35,921 bases of DNA from Opitutales bacterium (GCA_007130045.1 SLTG01000053.1:1-35921), one strand, 5' to 3'; positions 1 to 8,193 are shown, counted from the first letter of the stretch. The notes: a model not told the origin generated them from the sequence alone. Numbers and translations are program-made.

Positions 1-206
1 ATGGACCGGTGACTGTGGGGGCAGACCGGGGAAGCGATCCACCGTGCGAAAATGCTGGAGGAGATCGGGTTCCGTGGCAAGGATATTTTGGAACGGAAGT
101 GGAGGCGCACCGGCGTAATGACGTGCCGGTTTCCTGAAACCGGAGGGTGCTTGCGGATTCTGCTTGAGAGGATCCGGGCGATCTGCGGAGAATCCTGACA
201 AACACA
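1..206. other. Unassigned left edge, no recognised gene
   Basis: This stretch precedes the first clear gene. One plus-strand frame has a stop at 10-12 and then stays open to a TGA at 196-198, with an internal ATG at 52. That would give a 48-residue peptide rich in Arg, Glu and Leu, ending 8 bases before the next start codon. I do not recognise it. It could be a small gene, the remnant of a larger one cut by the stop at 10, or non-coding DNA. No RNA gene or promoter stands out. Confidence 0.3.
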
Positions 207-1076
207 ATGCATGAGAGTTTGATTCTTTTTACGGCGATCGCCGTACTTGCGATACCGGCTGTGGCGATCGCCGCGATCGTGCTGGCGATCAAGGCTGGAA
301 GCCGCCATGAGGAGCTGGCGCGGCGCGTGGATAACCTGTCCCGGGAGGTGCGGCATCTCCGGGCCCGCCATGCTGACGAGTTCGGCCCGGATCCTTCCCG
401 GGCGGCAACGCAGGCCGGGGAGGTCGCCGGCGGCGGCGGAGAGATGGGCGAATCCGGCGCCATGCCGGGAGTTGAGGAAGGCCGCGTGGCAGCGGCGCGG
501 GGAGAGGAGTTTTCTCCGCGCACCCCTTCCGAGGCTGCGCCGGGAGAGCCGGCGGAGAAGCGCGCGTATTCATTTTCGTTTCTGGACAGTGAGGATTTTT
601 CCCCGGAATACGGGGAGGAGCCTTCGGCGGTCGTCGGATTTCTCAAGCGCGTGCAACTCTATCCTCCCGATGCGAAGGAATGCGGTACGGCGGGTTTGCG
701 CGCGTGGTGGATGAAGCGGGCGGGGATTCCGGCCGGGGTGATTGCACTGTTCTTTGTTGCGACGGTCCTTTCCCGAAGCGTTTCTCCGTGGCTGGGTGTC
801 GGGGTCATTCTCGGGGCCGTTGCGGGGGCGGGCGGATACGTTTACCAGCGTACCCGCGATAGAGGTGAGGAGCGGGGGGAGTCCGGCGCTTCTTCGCCAA
901 GCGCCAACGGTCGCTTGTCGAAGAACGAGGAGACGGCTCATGCACGCGCTGAACAGGGAGAGCTTTTCGTTAGATCCAAAGAGGATTCCCGGGGATCCGG
1001 AAAGAAGTCCAGGCAAGCGGGGAAGGCGAAAAAGCGAGGCGGAAAACAGGGTCGCCGGCAGAAGCGAGGGAGGTAA
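207..1076 (+). CDS. Membrane protein resembling the N-terminal part of DUF2339 proteins
   Basis: A 289-residue protein. It opens with a hydrophobic segment (about 5-30), followed by a charged heptad-like stretch (about 34-55) that looks like a coiled coil, then a low-complexity Gly/Glu/Ala linker. Two further membrane segments lie near residues 172-212, after the motif LRAWWMKRAGIPAG. The tail from about 215 is Ser/Glu-rich and becomes strongly basic, ending KKRGGKQGRRQKRGR. The plan of helix, coiled coil, linker, then W-x(3)-R-x-G before two helices resembles the start of DUF2339 proteins, which usually run to many hundreds of residues with many helices. Here it stops after three. It may be a truncated relative or a separate short family. 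The family call is inference from pattern; the membrane topology is read from the sequence. Function unknown. Confidence 0.65.
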   Translation: MHESLILFTAIAVLAIPAVAIAAIVLAIKAGSRHEELARRVDNLSREVRHLRARHADEFGPDPSRAATQAGEVAGGGGEMGESGAMPGVEEGRVAAARGEEFSPRTPSEAAPGEPAEKRAYSFSFLDSEDFSPEYGEEPSAVVGFLKRVQLYPPDAKECGTAGLRAWWMKRAGIPAGVIALFFVATVLSRSVSPWLGVGVILGAVAGAGGYVYQRTRDRGEERGESGASSPSANGRLSKNEETAHARAEQGELFVRSKEDSRGSGKKSRQAGKAKKRGGKQGRRQKRGR

Positions 1077-1084
1077 GGGGGGTT

Positions 1085-1118
1085 TAGGAGTCTGTCGGCG
1101 AAGCCCGACAGACTCCTA
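1085..1118. repeat. Perfect 14-bp palindrome between convergent genes
   Basis: TAGGAGTCTGTCGG at 1085-1098 is the exact reverse complement of 1105-1118, with the 6-base loop CGAAGC between. It lies between the stops of the 207-1076 gene and the minus-strand phosphodiesterase. No T-run follows on either strand, so it is not a standard intrinsic terminator. It looks like a REP-type extragenic palindrome, though it could block transcription or stabilise mRNA ends in both directions. Confidence 0.7.
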
Positions 1119-1136
1119 GCCCGAGCCCAAAAGTAG

Positions 1137-1156
1137 AACACGCTTTCCAGCGTGTT
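1137..1156. repeat. Second palindrome, 8-bp stem with TTCC loop
   Basis: AACACGCT (1137-1144) pairs perfectly with AGCGTGTT (1149-1156) around TTCC. It sits 18 bases after the larger palindrome and is followed near 1162-1175 by a short inverted AGGC/GCCT pair. The three together make a compact structured block in the convergent junction 1077-1214. There is no T-run next to it. Confidence 0.55.
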
Positions 1157-1214
1157 GTCTCAGGCTGGACGCCTAAGTTTACTGCGATCCACCGCGTTAA
1201 CCGGGACATTCCAT

Positions 1215-1658
1215 CTACTCCCGGAGCAGGACGATGCGCCAGGCGGGCGGGGCGCCTTTTTTAAATTCGAGCCATGCGTAGCTGGGCGGAGCGCCTTTGT
1301 TCGCGCGGTGAATGCAGCCGGGGTTGAGGTAACGGACTCCGGCGATCGTTTCGTCGCGCGGAAAGTGTGTGTGGCCGTGGAGCAGCAAGTCCACGTCGTC
1401 GGGGTGTTTGCGCGGAGGGATGTGAATCAGGCGCAGACGGTAATCGGCGCGTTTGATGTCCACGGAGATCGGCCACTCGGGGAAAAGGTCGTTGTTCCCT
1501 CGAACCAGCGTGACCGGCGGGCCGATAGCCTTCAGTGATTCAAAGACTCCGAAGTCGCACATGTCTCCGAGATGAAGGATTTCATCGGCCTCTGCCAGCT
1601 TCTCAGAAAGGGAAGCGGGAAGCCTGTTATGAGTATCGGCGATGACGGCGATGCGCAT
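1215..1658 (-). CDS. YfcE/MJ0936-type metallophosphodiesterase
   Basis: A 147-residue calcineurin-like phosphoesterase of the compact YfcE/MJ0936 type, which hydrolyses phosphodiester bonds using two metal ions. Metal-ligand motifs are in order: D8-T-H10 in IADTH, LGD (D32), RGNND (53-57), and HGHTH (94-98), then NPG (112-114). The length is slightly short for the family, and the stretch before HGHTH (LIHIPPRKHPDDVDL) is compressed. The start was set at the ATG beginning MRIAVIADTH, because the beta strand carrying the first motif begins there; the frame stays open upstream but that extension overlaps the divergent glycosyltransferase start. The physiological substrate cannot be told from sequence. 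Confidence 0.88.
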   Translation of the reverse strand: MRIAVIADTHNRLPASLSEKLAEADEILHLGDMCDFGVFESLKAIGPPVTLVRGNNDLFPEWPISVDIKRADYRLRLIHIPPRKHPDDVDLLLHGHTHFPRDETIAGVRYLNPGCIHRANKGAPPSYAWLEFKKGAPPAWRIVLLRE

Positions 1659-1708
1659 GAATTTGACCGATCCGCGTGGACTTGTTTTCTCCTTTTCTCC
1701 GGCAGGCA

Positions 1709-2509
1709 ATGACAAACGGGGAATTATTCTTATTGTCAGACACTGTGTCAACTCAGGTGAACATCAGCGTGCTCGTGCCCGCGTACAACGAGGAACTGTT
1801 AATCGGCGAGGCGCTGGGATCCGTGCGCGACAGCTTTGCGGCCGCAGGGCGCAGTGACTACGAAACGGTCGTCTGCGACAACGATTCGTCCGACGCGACG
1901 GCGGAGCGCGCGCGCGAATTCGGCGCGAGGGTGGTATTCGAGGAACACAACCAGATCGCGCGCGCGCGGAATGCGGCGGCTCGGGCCGCGCGGGGGAAAT
2001 GGCTGATCTTTATCGATGCCGACTCGCGTTTGACGCCCGGACTTCTTCGGCGGACGCTGGAAAATCTGGAATCGGGGAAGATTTGCGGGGGAGGCGCGCG
2101 GGTGGAAATGGAAGAGCCGCTGGACCGCGCGATGAAGGCCGGCCTGGGATTCTGGAATACCGTGTCGCGATGGTTTCGGATTGCGCCGGGGTCGTATGTG
2201 TATTGCGCGCGCGCGGCTTGGGAGGAAACGGGAGGGTTCGACGAACGGTACTACGCGGGCGAGGAGATCGCATTTTCTCGCAGTCTGAAAAAATGGGGGC
2301 GCCGGCGCGGTCTCGGATTCGAAATCATCAATGATTGCGCCCTTCTGACATCGTCACGAAAAGCCGAACAGTTTTCGTTGGGCCAAATGCTGGGCCAGGT
2401 GCTGGTGTGTTGTATTCCCGGTTCTCTGCGTCGCCGGGACCGATGCGGATTCTGGTACACCCGCCCGGCGACCCGGTCCGGCGGTGGCGAGGCCGGACGG
2501 GATGGGTAG
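1709..2509 (+). CDS. Family 2 glycosyltransferase (GT-A fold)
   Basis: A 266-residue protein with a GT2 catalytic domain, which transfers a sugar from a nucleotide-sugar donor. Visible motifs are VPAYNE (23-28), the nucleotide-binding CDNDSSD (56-62) and the metal-binding DADS (103-106). Near residue 180 comes a GEE followed by F-S-R-S, in the position of the acceptor/catalytic acidic motif. No membrane-spanning segment is evident, so it is probably cytosolic or peripheral. The ATG at 1709 was chosen over an in-frame ATG at 1676; a GTG at 1757 directly before the first strand is another option. It starts about 50 bases from the divergent phosphodiesterase gene, so their promoters must overlap. 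Acceptor unknown. Confidence 0.85.
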   Translation: MTNGELFLLSDTVSTQVNISVLVPAYNEELLIGEALGSVRDSFAAAGRSDYETVVCDNDSSDATAERAREFGARVVFEEHNQIARARNAAARAARGKWLIFIDADSRLTPGLLRRTLENLESGKICGGGARVEMEEPLDRAMKAGLGFWNTVSRWFRIAPGSYVYCARAAWEETGGFDERYYAGEEIAFSRSLKKWGRRRGLGFEIINDCALLTSSRKAEQFSLGQMLGQVLVCCIPGSLRRRDRCGFWYTRPATRSGGGEAGRDG

Positions 2510-2680
2510 AGATGCCCGGTGGAAGGCTCGCCGGGCGGGGAAAAGGTCGGCGGGGGATTTTACGGGGACAAAGAAGGACGCCGGGTTCCGGGCGTCCGCG
2601 GGGGCTGGTCGGCTTCTCGTGGATTGTTTTTTTATTATCGGTTCTTGGCGCGGACGGGATTTTCGGCTAGGATGGTTTTC

Positions 2681-2956
2681 ATGTACGCCGATGCCGTCAA
2701 GCTCCGTACCGGGTTGCGAGGAAAGCGCGACCTGAAGCCATTCGTCCGGTCGGTGGAAGTGAAGGAGGGGCAACAGAAACCGGTGATCGTTTTCGATGGT
2801 CTGCTTGCCGTGTTCTGGGGATTGATGCTGGCCAAGTGTATCCTGTGCACCTGGGCGGTCGGGTACTGGGATATGCCGATCAGCTCGTTCTGGGTGTGGC
2901 TCCCGTCGATGATATTCGGGGCGGTGTGTACGTTCCTGTACGTTTACCGGGAATAG
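2681..2956 (+). CDS. Small two-helix membrane protein, unknown function
   Basis: A 91-residue protein: a basic N-terminal part of about 30 residues, then two hydrophobic segments (about 35-54 and 63-87) ending in YVYRE. The first helix has two cysteines (AKCILC). The ATG at 2681 was chosen because AGGATGG lies 6 bases upstream as a plausible ribosome-binding site; an ATG at 2672 overlaps that site. I recognise no family. The preceding 170 bases (2510-2680) are non-coding, with one short hairpin and a distant T-run. Confidence 0.55.
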   Translation: MYADAVKLRTGLRGKRDLKPFVRSVEVKEGQQKPVIVFDGLLAVFWGLMLAKCILCTWAVGYWDMPISSFWVWLPSMIFGAVCTFLYVYRE

Positions 2957-3144
2957 GCGATCAACCTTGTGATCCCGGTTCACGAACGCCATTTCCCGCT
3001 CGTTGAAGGCGATGAGTTGAGAGGGGGTGAAAGAATCTCCGGAGTCCGGGCGAAACGCGTTCGTATGCCGGATGACTGTCGTGGGCGGGCGGTTTTTTGC
3101 TCGCGTGCCCTTGCTGCTTTCGGGTGGAATGCGGGCGAATTCTG

Positions 3145-3894
3145 ATGGTTGAAGTCTCCGGTCTCAGTAAATCGTTCAGTGACAGGAAGCGCGGATTGGT
3201 TCACGCGGTGGACGGGGTGTCGTTTCGATGCGAGGCGGGGAGAATTTACGGTTTGCTCGGGGGGAACGGCGCGGGGAAAACGACGACCCTGCGCATGCTG
3301 GCGACGCTCCTGAAGCCGTCGCGCGGCCGGGCATTGGTGGACGGATACGATGTGACGGCGTCACCGGATGCGGTTCGCTCGCGCGTCGGGTTTCTCTCAG
3401 GCGGAACCGCGCTTTACGGGCGTTTGACGGCGCGCGAGATGGTGGAGTACTTCGGTCGCCTGCACGGGTTGCGGGGGGAAGCGCTCAGCCGGAGCGTGGG
3501 CGCCCTTTTCGAAAGCCTCGAAATCCGGGACTTCGAGGATCGGCGCTGCGACAAGCTTTCCACGGGCATGAAGCAGAAAGTGTCGATCGCCCGCACGCTC
3601 GTTCACGATCCGGCGGTCATGATTTTCGACGAACCGACCGCGGGCCTGGACGTCATCACGGCGAGGGCGGTGCTCGGTTTCATTCGGGAATGCCGGGAGC
3701 GTGGAAAGACCGTCATCTTTTCCACTCACATCATGCGCGAAGCCGGAAAACTCTGCGACGTAATCGGGATCATTCACCGGGGCAAACTCGTGGACGAGGG
3801 TTCGCTGGCCGACCTGTGCGAGCGTCATGGGGAGACCGACCTCGAGGAGGTATTTGTGAAACTCGTGTCCGCGGAGGAGGAGACGGCGGCATGA
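3145..3894 (+). CDS. natA: ABC transporter ATPase, NatA-type
   Basis: A 249-residue ATP-binding subunit. It carries Walker A GGNGAGKTT (39-47), signature LSTGMKQK (138-145) and Walker B VMIFDEP (158-164) with GLD, then the switch histidine in FSTHIM. LSTGMKQK is typical of the NatA/CcmA-like exporter branch. The next gene encodes an ABC-2 permease and overlaps it by 4 bases (ATGA), so the two form an exporter whose ATPase drives an integral membrane partner. NatAB of Bacillus exports sodium, but related pairs export drugs or lipids, so the substrate is not fixed. The start is the ATG giving MVEVSGLSKSF, the usual N terminus of this fold. Confidence 0.88.
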   Translation: MVEVSGLSKSFSDRKRGLVHAVDGVSFRCEAGRIYGLLGGNGAGKTTTLRMLATLLKPSRGRALVDGYDVTASPDAVRSRVGFLSGGTALYGRLTAREMVEYFGRLHGLRGEALSRSVGALFESLEIRDFEDRRCDKLSTGMKQKVSIARTLVHDPAVMIFDEPTAGLDVITARAVLGFIRECRERGKTVIFSTHIMREAGKLCDVIGIIHRGKLVDEGSLADLCERHGETDLEEVFVKLVSAEEETAA

Positions 3895-5099
3895 AAATCT
3901 TTCGGCAGATCCATGTGGTTTACCGGAAGGAGTTGATCGACATCCTCCGGGACCGCCGGGCGCTGGTCTCGATGATCGTCGTTCCCTTGGTGGTGATCCC
4001 GTTGCTGATGTTCGGGATCGGAACGTTGTCGATTGTCGTTATGGAGCAGGCGCGCCAGGAGCAGCACCGGGTGATGGTGCTGGGCGGCGACGATTCGCCG
4101 GGCATTCTGGAGAAGCTCGGCGCGCTGGATGGCATCCTCGTGGTCTCGGACGGGGAGGACTACGTCGAGCGGATTCTTCGCCGTGACGTGCGCGCCGCAG
4201 TCAGGATACCGGAAGGATTCGAGTCCGCGGTCGAGGAAGAGCTGCCGGTTGAGGAAGTCACGCTTTACATTTTTGAAGGCGACGTGAAATCCAATCTTGC
4301 GGCCGGGGTGGTGCGGAGCTTCTTCCGCGAGTTGCGCGACGACGTCGTCGCGCGACGTCTTTCGGATCGGGATCTTTCGACGGATCTGTTGGACCCGTTC
4401 GCGATCGGCGTCAGCAACGTGGCGCCTCCCGAAAAAGTTACCGGGACGACGCTCGGAGGCGTGATCCCGTACATCATCATCCTGCTCTGCGTGACGGGGG
4501 CAATGTATCCGGCGATGGACCTGACGGCGGGCGAGAAGGAGCGCGGCACGATGGAAACGATCCTCAGCAGCCCGGTATCGCGGTTGGCGCTGGTGCTGGG
4601 AAAGTACCTCGTCGTCCTGACCGCTTCGCTGGCGACATCGTTGCTTGCGATCGGATCGCTCGGAGCGGCGCTTGTATTCGGATTTTCCTTGTTGGACGGC
4701 GGAACGGAGGCGGGCCGACCTCTCCTTGCGCTCGATCCTTTGGCGCTGGTGGCGGTTTTCTTTCTTTTACTCCCGGTGGCATGCCTGTTTTCCGCCGCGC
4801 TGCTGGCGCTCTCGCTGTTTGCGCGCAGCTTCAAGGAAGCGCAAACGTACGTGTCGCCGCTCCTGCTCCTGGCGATCCTGCCGGCGATCGCGGCCACGCT
4901 TCCCGGCATCGAGCTCACTCCGACACTGGTCTGGGCGCCGGTCTTGAACATCGCGCTGGTCAGCAAGGAGATGATGATCGGAACCTACGACTGGGGCGCG
5001 ATCGGCCTCGTGTTCGGAACAACGAGCGTTTACGCCGCGCTGGCGCTGGCGATAGCCGTGAGATTGTTCTACCGCGAAGCGGTGCTGTTCCGGTCGTGA
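3891..5099 (+). CDS. natB: ABC-2 type permease, NatB-like
   Basis: A 402-residue integral membrane partner of the upstream ATPase. One helix lies near residues 25-50. A soluble extracytoplasmic domain of about 130 residues follows. The C-terminal half (about 185-402) holds five or six hydrophobic segments and includes MDLTAGEKERGTMETILSSP, the hallmark segment of ABC-2 permeases of the NatB kind. The N terminus VYRKELIDILRDRRA is also typical. Its start overlaps the natA stop by 4 bases, giving translational coupling. It ends directly against a G-rich tract shared with the convergent CCA-adding enzyme gene. Export function is well supported; substrate unknown. Confidence 0.87.
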   Translation: MKIFRQIHVVYRKELIDILRDRRALVSMIVVPLVVIPLLMFGIGTLSIVVMEQARQEQHRVMVLGGDDSPGILEKLGALDGILVVSDGEDYVERILRRDVRAAVRIPEGFESAVEEELPVEEVTLYIFEGDVKSNLAAGVVRSFFRELRDDVVARRLSDRDLSTDLLDPFAIGVSNVAPPEKVTGTTLGGVIPYIIILLCVTGAMYPAMDLTAGEKERGTMETILSSPVSRLALVLGKYLVVLTASLATSLLAIGSLGAALVFGFSLLDGGTEAGRPLLALDPLALVAVFFLLLPVACLFSAALLALSLFARSFKEAQTYVSPLLLLAILPAIAATLPGIELTPTLVWAPVLNIALVSKEMMIGTYDWGAIGLVFGTTSVYAALALAIAVRLFYREAVLFRS

Positions 5100-5151
5100 G
5101 GGGAGCGTGGGGGCGAGGGGCGTGGGGCGTGGGAGCGTGGGGCGTGGGGGG
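5100..5151 (+). repeat. G-rich tract between convergent stop codons, G-quadruplex candidate
   Basis: The 52 bases between the natB stop (ends 5099) and the opposing stop (begins 5152) contain seven runs of three to six G separated by 3-5 bases (CGT, CGA, AGCGT). This satisfies the simple G3+ N1-7 quadruplex rule several times over. The repeated word is close to GGGGCGT. It would be G-rich in natB mRNA and C-rich in the opposing mRNA. No hairpin terminator is seen here. Confidence 0.7.
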
Positions 5152-6540
5152 TTATTTGCGGGGCTTGAGGAATTCGCGCAGGAAGCGGATGCCTTCTTCT
5201 TCGGTGGAGAAGGCGCCGTCGAGTTGGGCTTCGAATACGGCTTCCAGAATTTTGCCCATGTGTGGGCCGGGCTCGATGCCTTCCGCCAGGAGGTGACGTC
5301 CCATGATAATCGGTTTGGGTGCGCTGTCTTCAAGTTTGACGCGGCGGGCGGTCTCGCGGATGCCGGTGATTCCGGGGTGATCGGTTTCAGCCTTCGGCGG
5401 GCGCCCGCGTACGTCGGCCAGCATAACCAGGCATAGATCGTCGATGGTGGCCGGGGCGAGGCGCCGCGCGAGCCGGCGAATCGCGGACAACCTGGGGTCG
5501 TCGTCCTGCATGTGTATGTGGTAGAGATGGTTTTCGATCAAAGGGACGACGAATTGACGCGTGGATTTGGGAGCGCCGATCCGCTCCATGAACCGGACCG
5601 CGATTTTTCCTCCCTCGACCTCGTGGCGCGGGCTTACCCAGCGCAGGACGCCGTCTTTTTCAACCTGTTCGGTCGTCACGGCCTTGCCGAAATCGTGCGC
5701 CAAAACGGCGAGCATGAGATCGCGTCGCCTGGACGCGGTCGCGCTCCGCCATTCGCCCATCGCGGCGAGGCTGTCCAGGCAGTGAAGGGTGTGCGTGAAG
5801 ACATCGCCTTCGGGGTGCCACTCCGGATCCTGGGGGACGCCGCGGAGGGCGGCGATCTCGGGAAAGAACTCCATCCAGCCGGTCTCCTCCAGGACGCGGA
5901 TCCCGCGGGAGGGAAGGGTCGATTTCGCGGCCCATTTTTCCCATTCGCCCCAGATGCGTTCCCTGGGTAGTTCGGAGAACGCCCTGCGGATCGAGCGGCA
6001 GAGATCGGCGGTTTCGGGCGCCACATCGAGGTCGAAGCGGGCGGCCAACTGAAAGGCGCGCAGCACCCGGAGGGGATCCTCCGCAAAGGCCCCGCTGCTG
6101 TGGCGCAGGCGTCCGCGCTTGAGATCTTCGAGACCGCCCAGCGGATCGACGACCGTGCCGGCGGGATCGTACGAGATTGCGTTGAGAGTGAAGTCACGGC
6201 GCAGGGCGGCGGTTTCGATCGACAGGTTCGGGTCGGGCCGTACGTCGAAGCCCCGGTGGCCGGCCCCGCTTTTGATTTCCTTGCGGGGCAGGCTGAAGTC
6301 GTACTCGAGGCCGCGGGCACGAACCTTGACCACGCCGAATTGCTTGCCGACAACGTCGGTCGGCCCGAAGGCACGCAGGGCGTTTGCCAAAGTCGAATAG
6401 TCGATGCCGAAAACTTCGACGTCGAAGTCGATCGGGTCCAGACCCAGAAGCCAGTCGCGAACGCACCCGCCAACCAGCAGCGGTTGACCGACCCGGGACA
6501 GCTTTTTCAGCATCTCGGCCAGCTCCGGGGGAAGGTTCAT
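5152..6540 (-). CDS. cca: CCA tRNA nucleotidyltransferase / poly(A) polymerase family with HD domain
   Basis: A 462-residue class II nucleotidyltransferase that would add or repair the 3' CCA of tRNAs. It shows LLVGGCVRD (21-29), catalytic DFD (38-40), RRDFTLNA (114-121) and LRVLRAFQ (157-164). An HD domain follows with AHDFGKA (281-287), as in Escherichia-type enzymes. The ATG giving MNLPPELAEM was chosen; an in-frame ATG 60 bases upstream would add residues not expected before the catalytic domain. The tRNA-Leu in this window has no encoded CCA, so such activity is needed. Poly(A) polymerases share the fold and cannot be fully excluded. Convergent with natB, the two stops being separated only by a G-rich tract. 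Confidence 0.88.
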   Translation of the reverse strand: MNLPPELAEMLKKLSRVGQPLLVGGCVRDWLLGLDPIDFDVEVFGIDYSTLANALRAFGPTDVVGKQFGVVKVRARGLEYDFSLPRKEIKSGAGHRGFDVRPDPNLSIETAALRRDFTLNAISYDPAGTVVDPLGGLEDLKRGRLRHSSGAFAEDPLRVLRAFQLAARFDLDVAPETADLCRSIRRAFSELPRERIWGEWEKWAAKSTLPSRGIRVLEETGWMEFFPEIAALRGVPQDPEWHPEGDVFTHTLHCLDSLAAMGEWRSATASRRRDLMLAVLAHDFGKAVTTEQVEKDGVLRWVSPRHEVEGGKIAVRFMERIGAPKSTRQFVVPLIENHLYHIHMQDDDPRLSAIRRLARRLAPATIDDLCLVMLADVRGRPPKAETDHPGITGIRETARRVKLEDSAPKPIIMGRHLLAEGIEPGPHMGKILEAVFEAQLDGAFSTEEEGIRFLREFLKPRK

Positions 6541-6680
6541 GGATTCGCCCGGTTTCCGTTGAATGGTGTGTCGCCCGGTTTTGTTATCGGGAGCGTTCAT
6601 GTCATGCGCGAAAACTGTGTGAGGCCTTCTGTGAGCGAGTGTTGTTTGACGTCGATGAAGAGATCCGAGCCGGGGAGCAC

Positions 6681-6740
6681 CCCGTCCTCACGGACGGGCC
6701 TATGGGGGAGGTCCCCGTCCTCACGGACGGGCCTACGGGG
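6681..6740. repeat. Two tandem copies of the CCCGTCC-TCAC-GGACGGG hairpin repeat
   Basis: Two copies, with stems at 6681-6698 and 6714-6731, each CCCGTCC, loop TCAC, GGACGGG, followed by CCTA(T/C)GGGG. They are spaced 33 bases apart, between the cca start and the end of the DUF423 gene. The same unit occurs three times at 8293-8428. In some frames it translates to misleading peptides such as VGPSVRTG. Confidence 0.85.
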
Positions 6741-6762
6741 GCGTTTCCGGGCCTGCCGGGGG

Positions 6763-7152
6763 TTATGCCGGCGAGGTTTTCCATGCGCCTATGCCGAACA
6801 AGGCCCAGCCGATCATGAAGAGGATGCCTCCGGCCGGGGTGACCGGGCCGAGGAAACCCGGTCCGCCCAGCGCGAGAATGTAGAGGGTTCCGCAAAAAAT
6901 AAGAATTCCCGCCACCCAGCACCAGGCTCCGAACCGGGCGAGGCGGGCGGACGGTTCCAGGCGAATCCAGACCGCCGCGGCCATCAATGCCGCCGTATGG
7001 AAAAAGTGGTACCGCACGGCCGTTTCCCAGGCGACGACGGTTTCGCGCGCGTGAAGGATTTCCTCGAGCGCGTGGGCGCCGAGGGCGCCGAGAATAATGC
7101 CGGTCAGTCCGAAGAACCCGGCAAAGATCAGAAATATCCTTGAATGGTGCAT
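6763..7152 (-). CDS. DUF423 family membrane protein
   Basis: A 129-residue protein with four hydrophobic segments (about 6-26, 45-62, 75-95 and 103-123). The first segment ends LGALGAHALEE, and WETAVRYHFFHTAALM follows; both are strong hallmarks of the DUF423 (YgdD-like) inner-membrane family. Length is normal for the family. The biochemical role of the family is not established. Its stop lies about 20 bases from the tandem hairpin repeats, which separate it from cca on the same strand, so the two may not share a transcript. Confidence 0.88.
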   Translation of the reverse strand: MHHSRIFLIFAGFFGLTGIILGALGAHALEEILHARETVVAWETAVRYHFFHTAALMAAAVWIRLEPSARLARFGAWCWVAGILIFCGTLYILALGGPGFLGPVTPAGGILFMIGWALFGIGAWKTSPA

Positions 7153-7383
7153 GAAGCGTATCGGTTCTACTCAGAATTTTTGTTTTATTGCGGGAACCCC
7201 GGGACGACGAGGAAAAGTTTTCGCGGTTTCCGGCGGATAAACCCCGCAACCCTCCCGCGAATACGCGTTTTCTCCGAGGCCTCACATACATTCCAAAATT
7301 TCCTTGCTTGATAGTGAGGGAGTCTTTATCACCGCACTCGTATATTCTCGAACTCGAACTTTTACTATTAATTCAGATCCCGT

Positions 7384-8163
7384 ATGAAGAAAAAAACAAT
7401 GATCTTGGCCCTGGCGGGCATGGTGGGCGCTTCCAGTCTCCCGGCACAAATATTGGATATGTTTCCGATGGAGTACGGTCTAAACATGCAAATGGGGTAC
7501 GAGTCGCGGCATGTGTTCCGCGGTTTCAAACAGGCTGACGATGTATTCAGTCCGCATTTGGAGGTAAGCTACGGCGACACCTATTTCGGATGGGACGGCT
7601 ACTTTCCGATGGGAAGTGAGGACGCGGGGTTCCAGGAGCACCAGTTTTATGCGGGAATCGAATTCGGGATCCCCAGGCAGCGCAATTTCGGGATCGATCT
7701 CGGAACGGTGGTTTACGAGTTTCCGCACCAGGATGGCAGTCGCAACCATGAATTCTACGCGGGACTCCTTTACGGGAATTTCGACGCCGTGGAGGGCCTG
7801 GAGTTTTCGGCATATCTTCGGCATGACGCGGATATCAAACACACGATTTTTCAGCCGGGCGTGAGTTACCAGTACGACTTTGAAAACCCGCAGGTGCCGA
7901 TCCGGATCCGTTTTGACGGTTTTGTGGGCGTGCTGAGCGACCGGAAGCGGATTTCCAATTACCGGGATCCGGAGGGCGAACGGACGGACTTCAAGGACAG
8001 CTACAACTATTACGGCGGCTCCGCGCAGGTCTTTTTCCGGATTGATCCGAATGCGACGCTGGGGGCCGGCGTGCATTACGAGGATGCAATCAACCAGGAC
8101 GAGGATCGTCAGCCCAGGGATAACAATCTGTTTTGGACGGTCAACCTGACGATGGGCTTCTGA
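7384..8163 (+). CDS. Outer-membrane beta-barrel protein, TorF-like putative porin
   Basis: A 259-residue exported protein. An N-terminal signal peptide (MKKKTM, hydrophobic core, likely cut after SSLPA near residue 21) precedes a chain of alternating aromatic/polar strands. It ends in NLTMGF, with the terminal Phe expected by the outer-membrane assembly machinery. The first strand GYESRHVFRGFKQ resembles the conserved start of the TIGR02001/TorF putative porin family. It is monocistronic: 231 bases of non-coding DNA lie upstream (7153-7383) and a strong terminator follows. Upstream, TTGCTT at 7304 is a possible -35, but no convincing -10 was found. Substrate specificity cannot be stated. Confidence 0.8.
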   Translation: MKKKTMILALAGMVGASSLPAQILDMFPMEYGLNMQMGYESRHVFRGFKQADDVFSPHLEVSYGDTYFGWDGYFPMGSEDAGFQEHQFYAGIEFGIPRQRNFGIDLGTVVYEFPHQDGSRNHEFYAGLLYGNFDAVEGLEFSAYLRHDADIKHTIFQPGVSYQYDFENPQVPIRIRFDGFVGVLSDRKRISNYRDPEGERTDFKDSYNYYGGSAQVFFRIDPNATLGAGVHYEDAINQDEDRQPRDNNLFWTVNLTMGF

Positions 8164-8193
8164 TGGCGAGTCCGGCGGTTCGGATTTAACAGA

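Noticed and set aside
2577-2633. Hairpin GACGCC/GGCGTC with a later T7 run as terminator of the glycosyltransferase gene
   Set aside because: The T-run is about 30 bases past the stem, too far for intrinsic termination.
6602-7291. A 229-codon minus-strand frame
   Set aside because: It overlaps the well-supported DUF423 gene in another frame and reads through the hairpin repeats.
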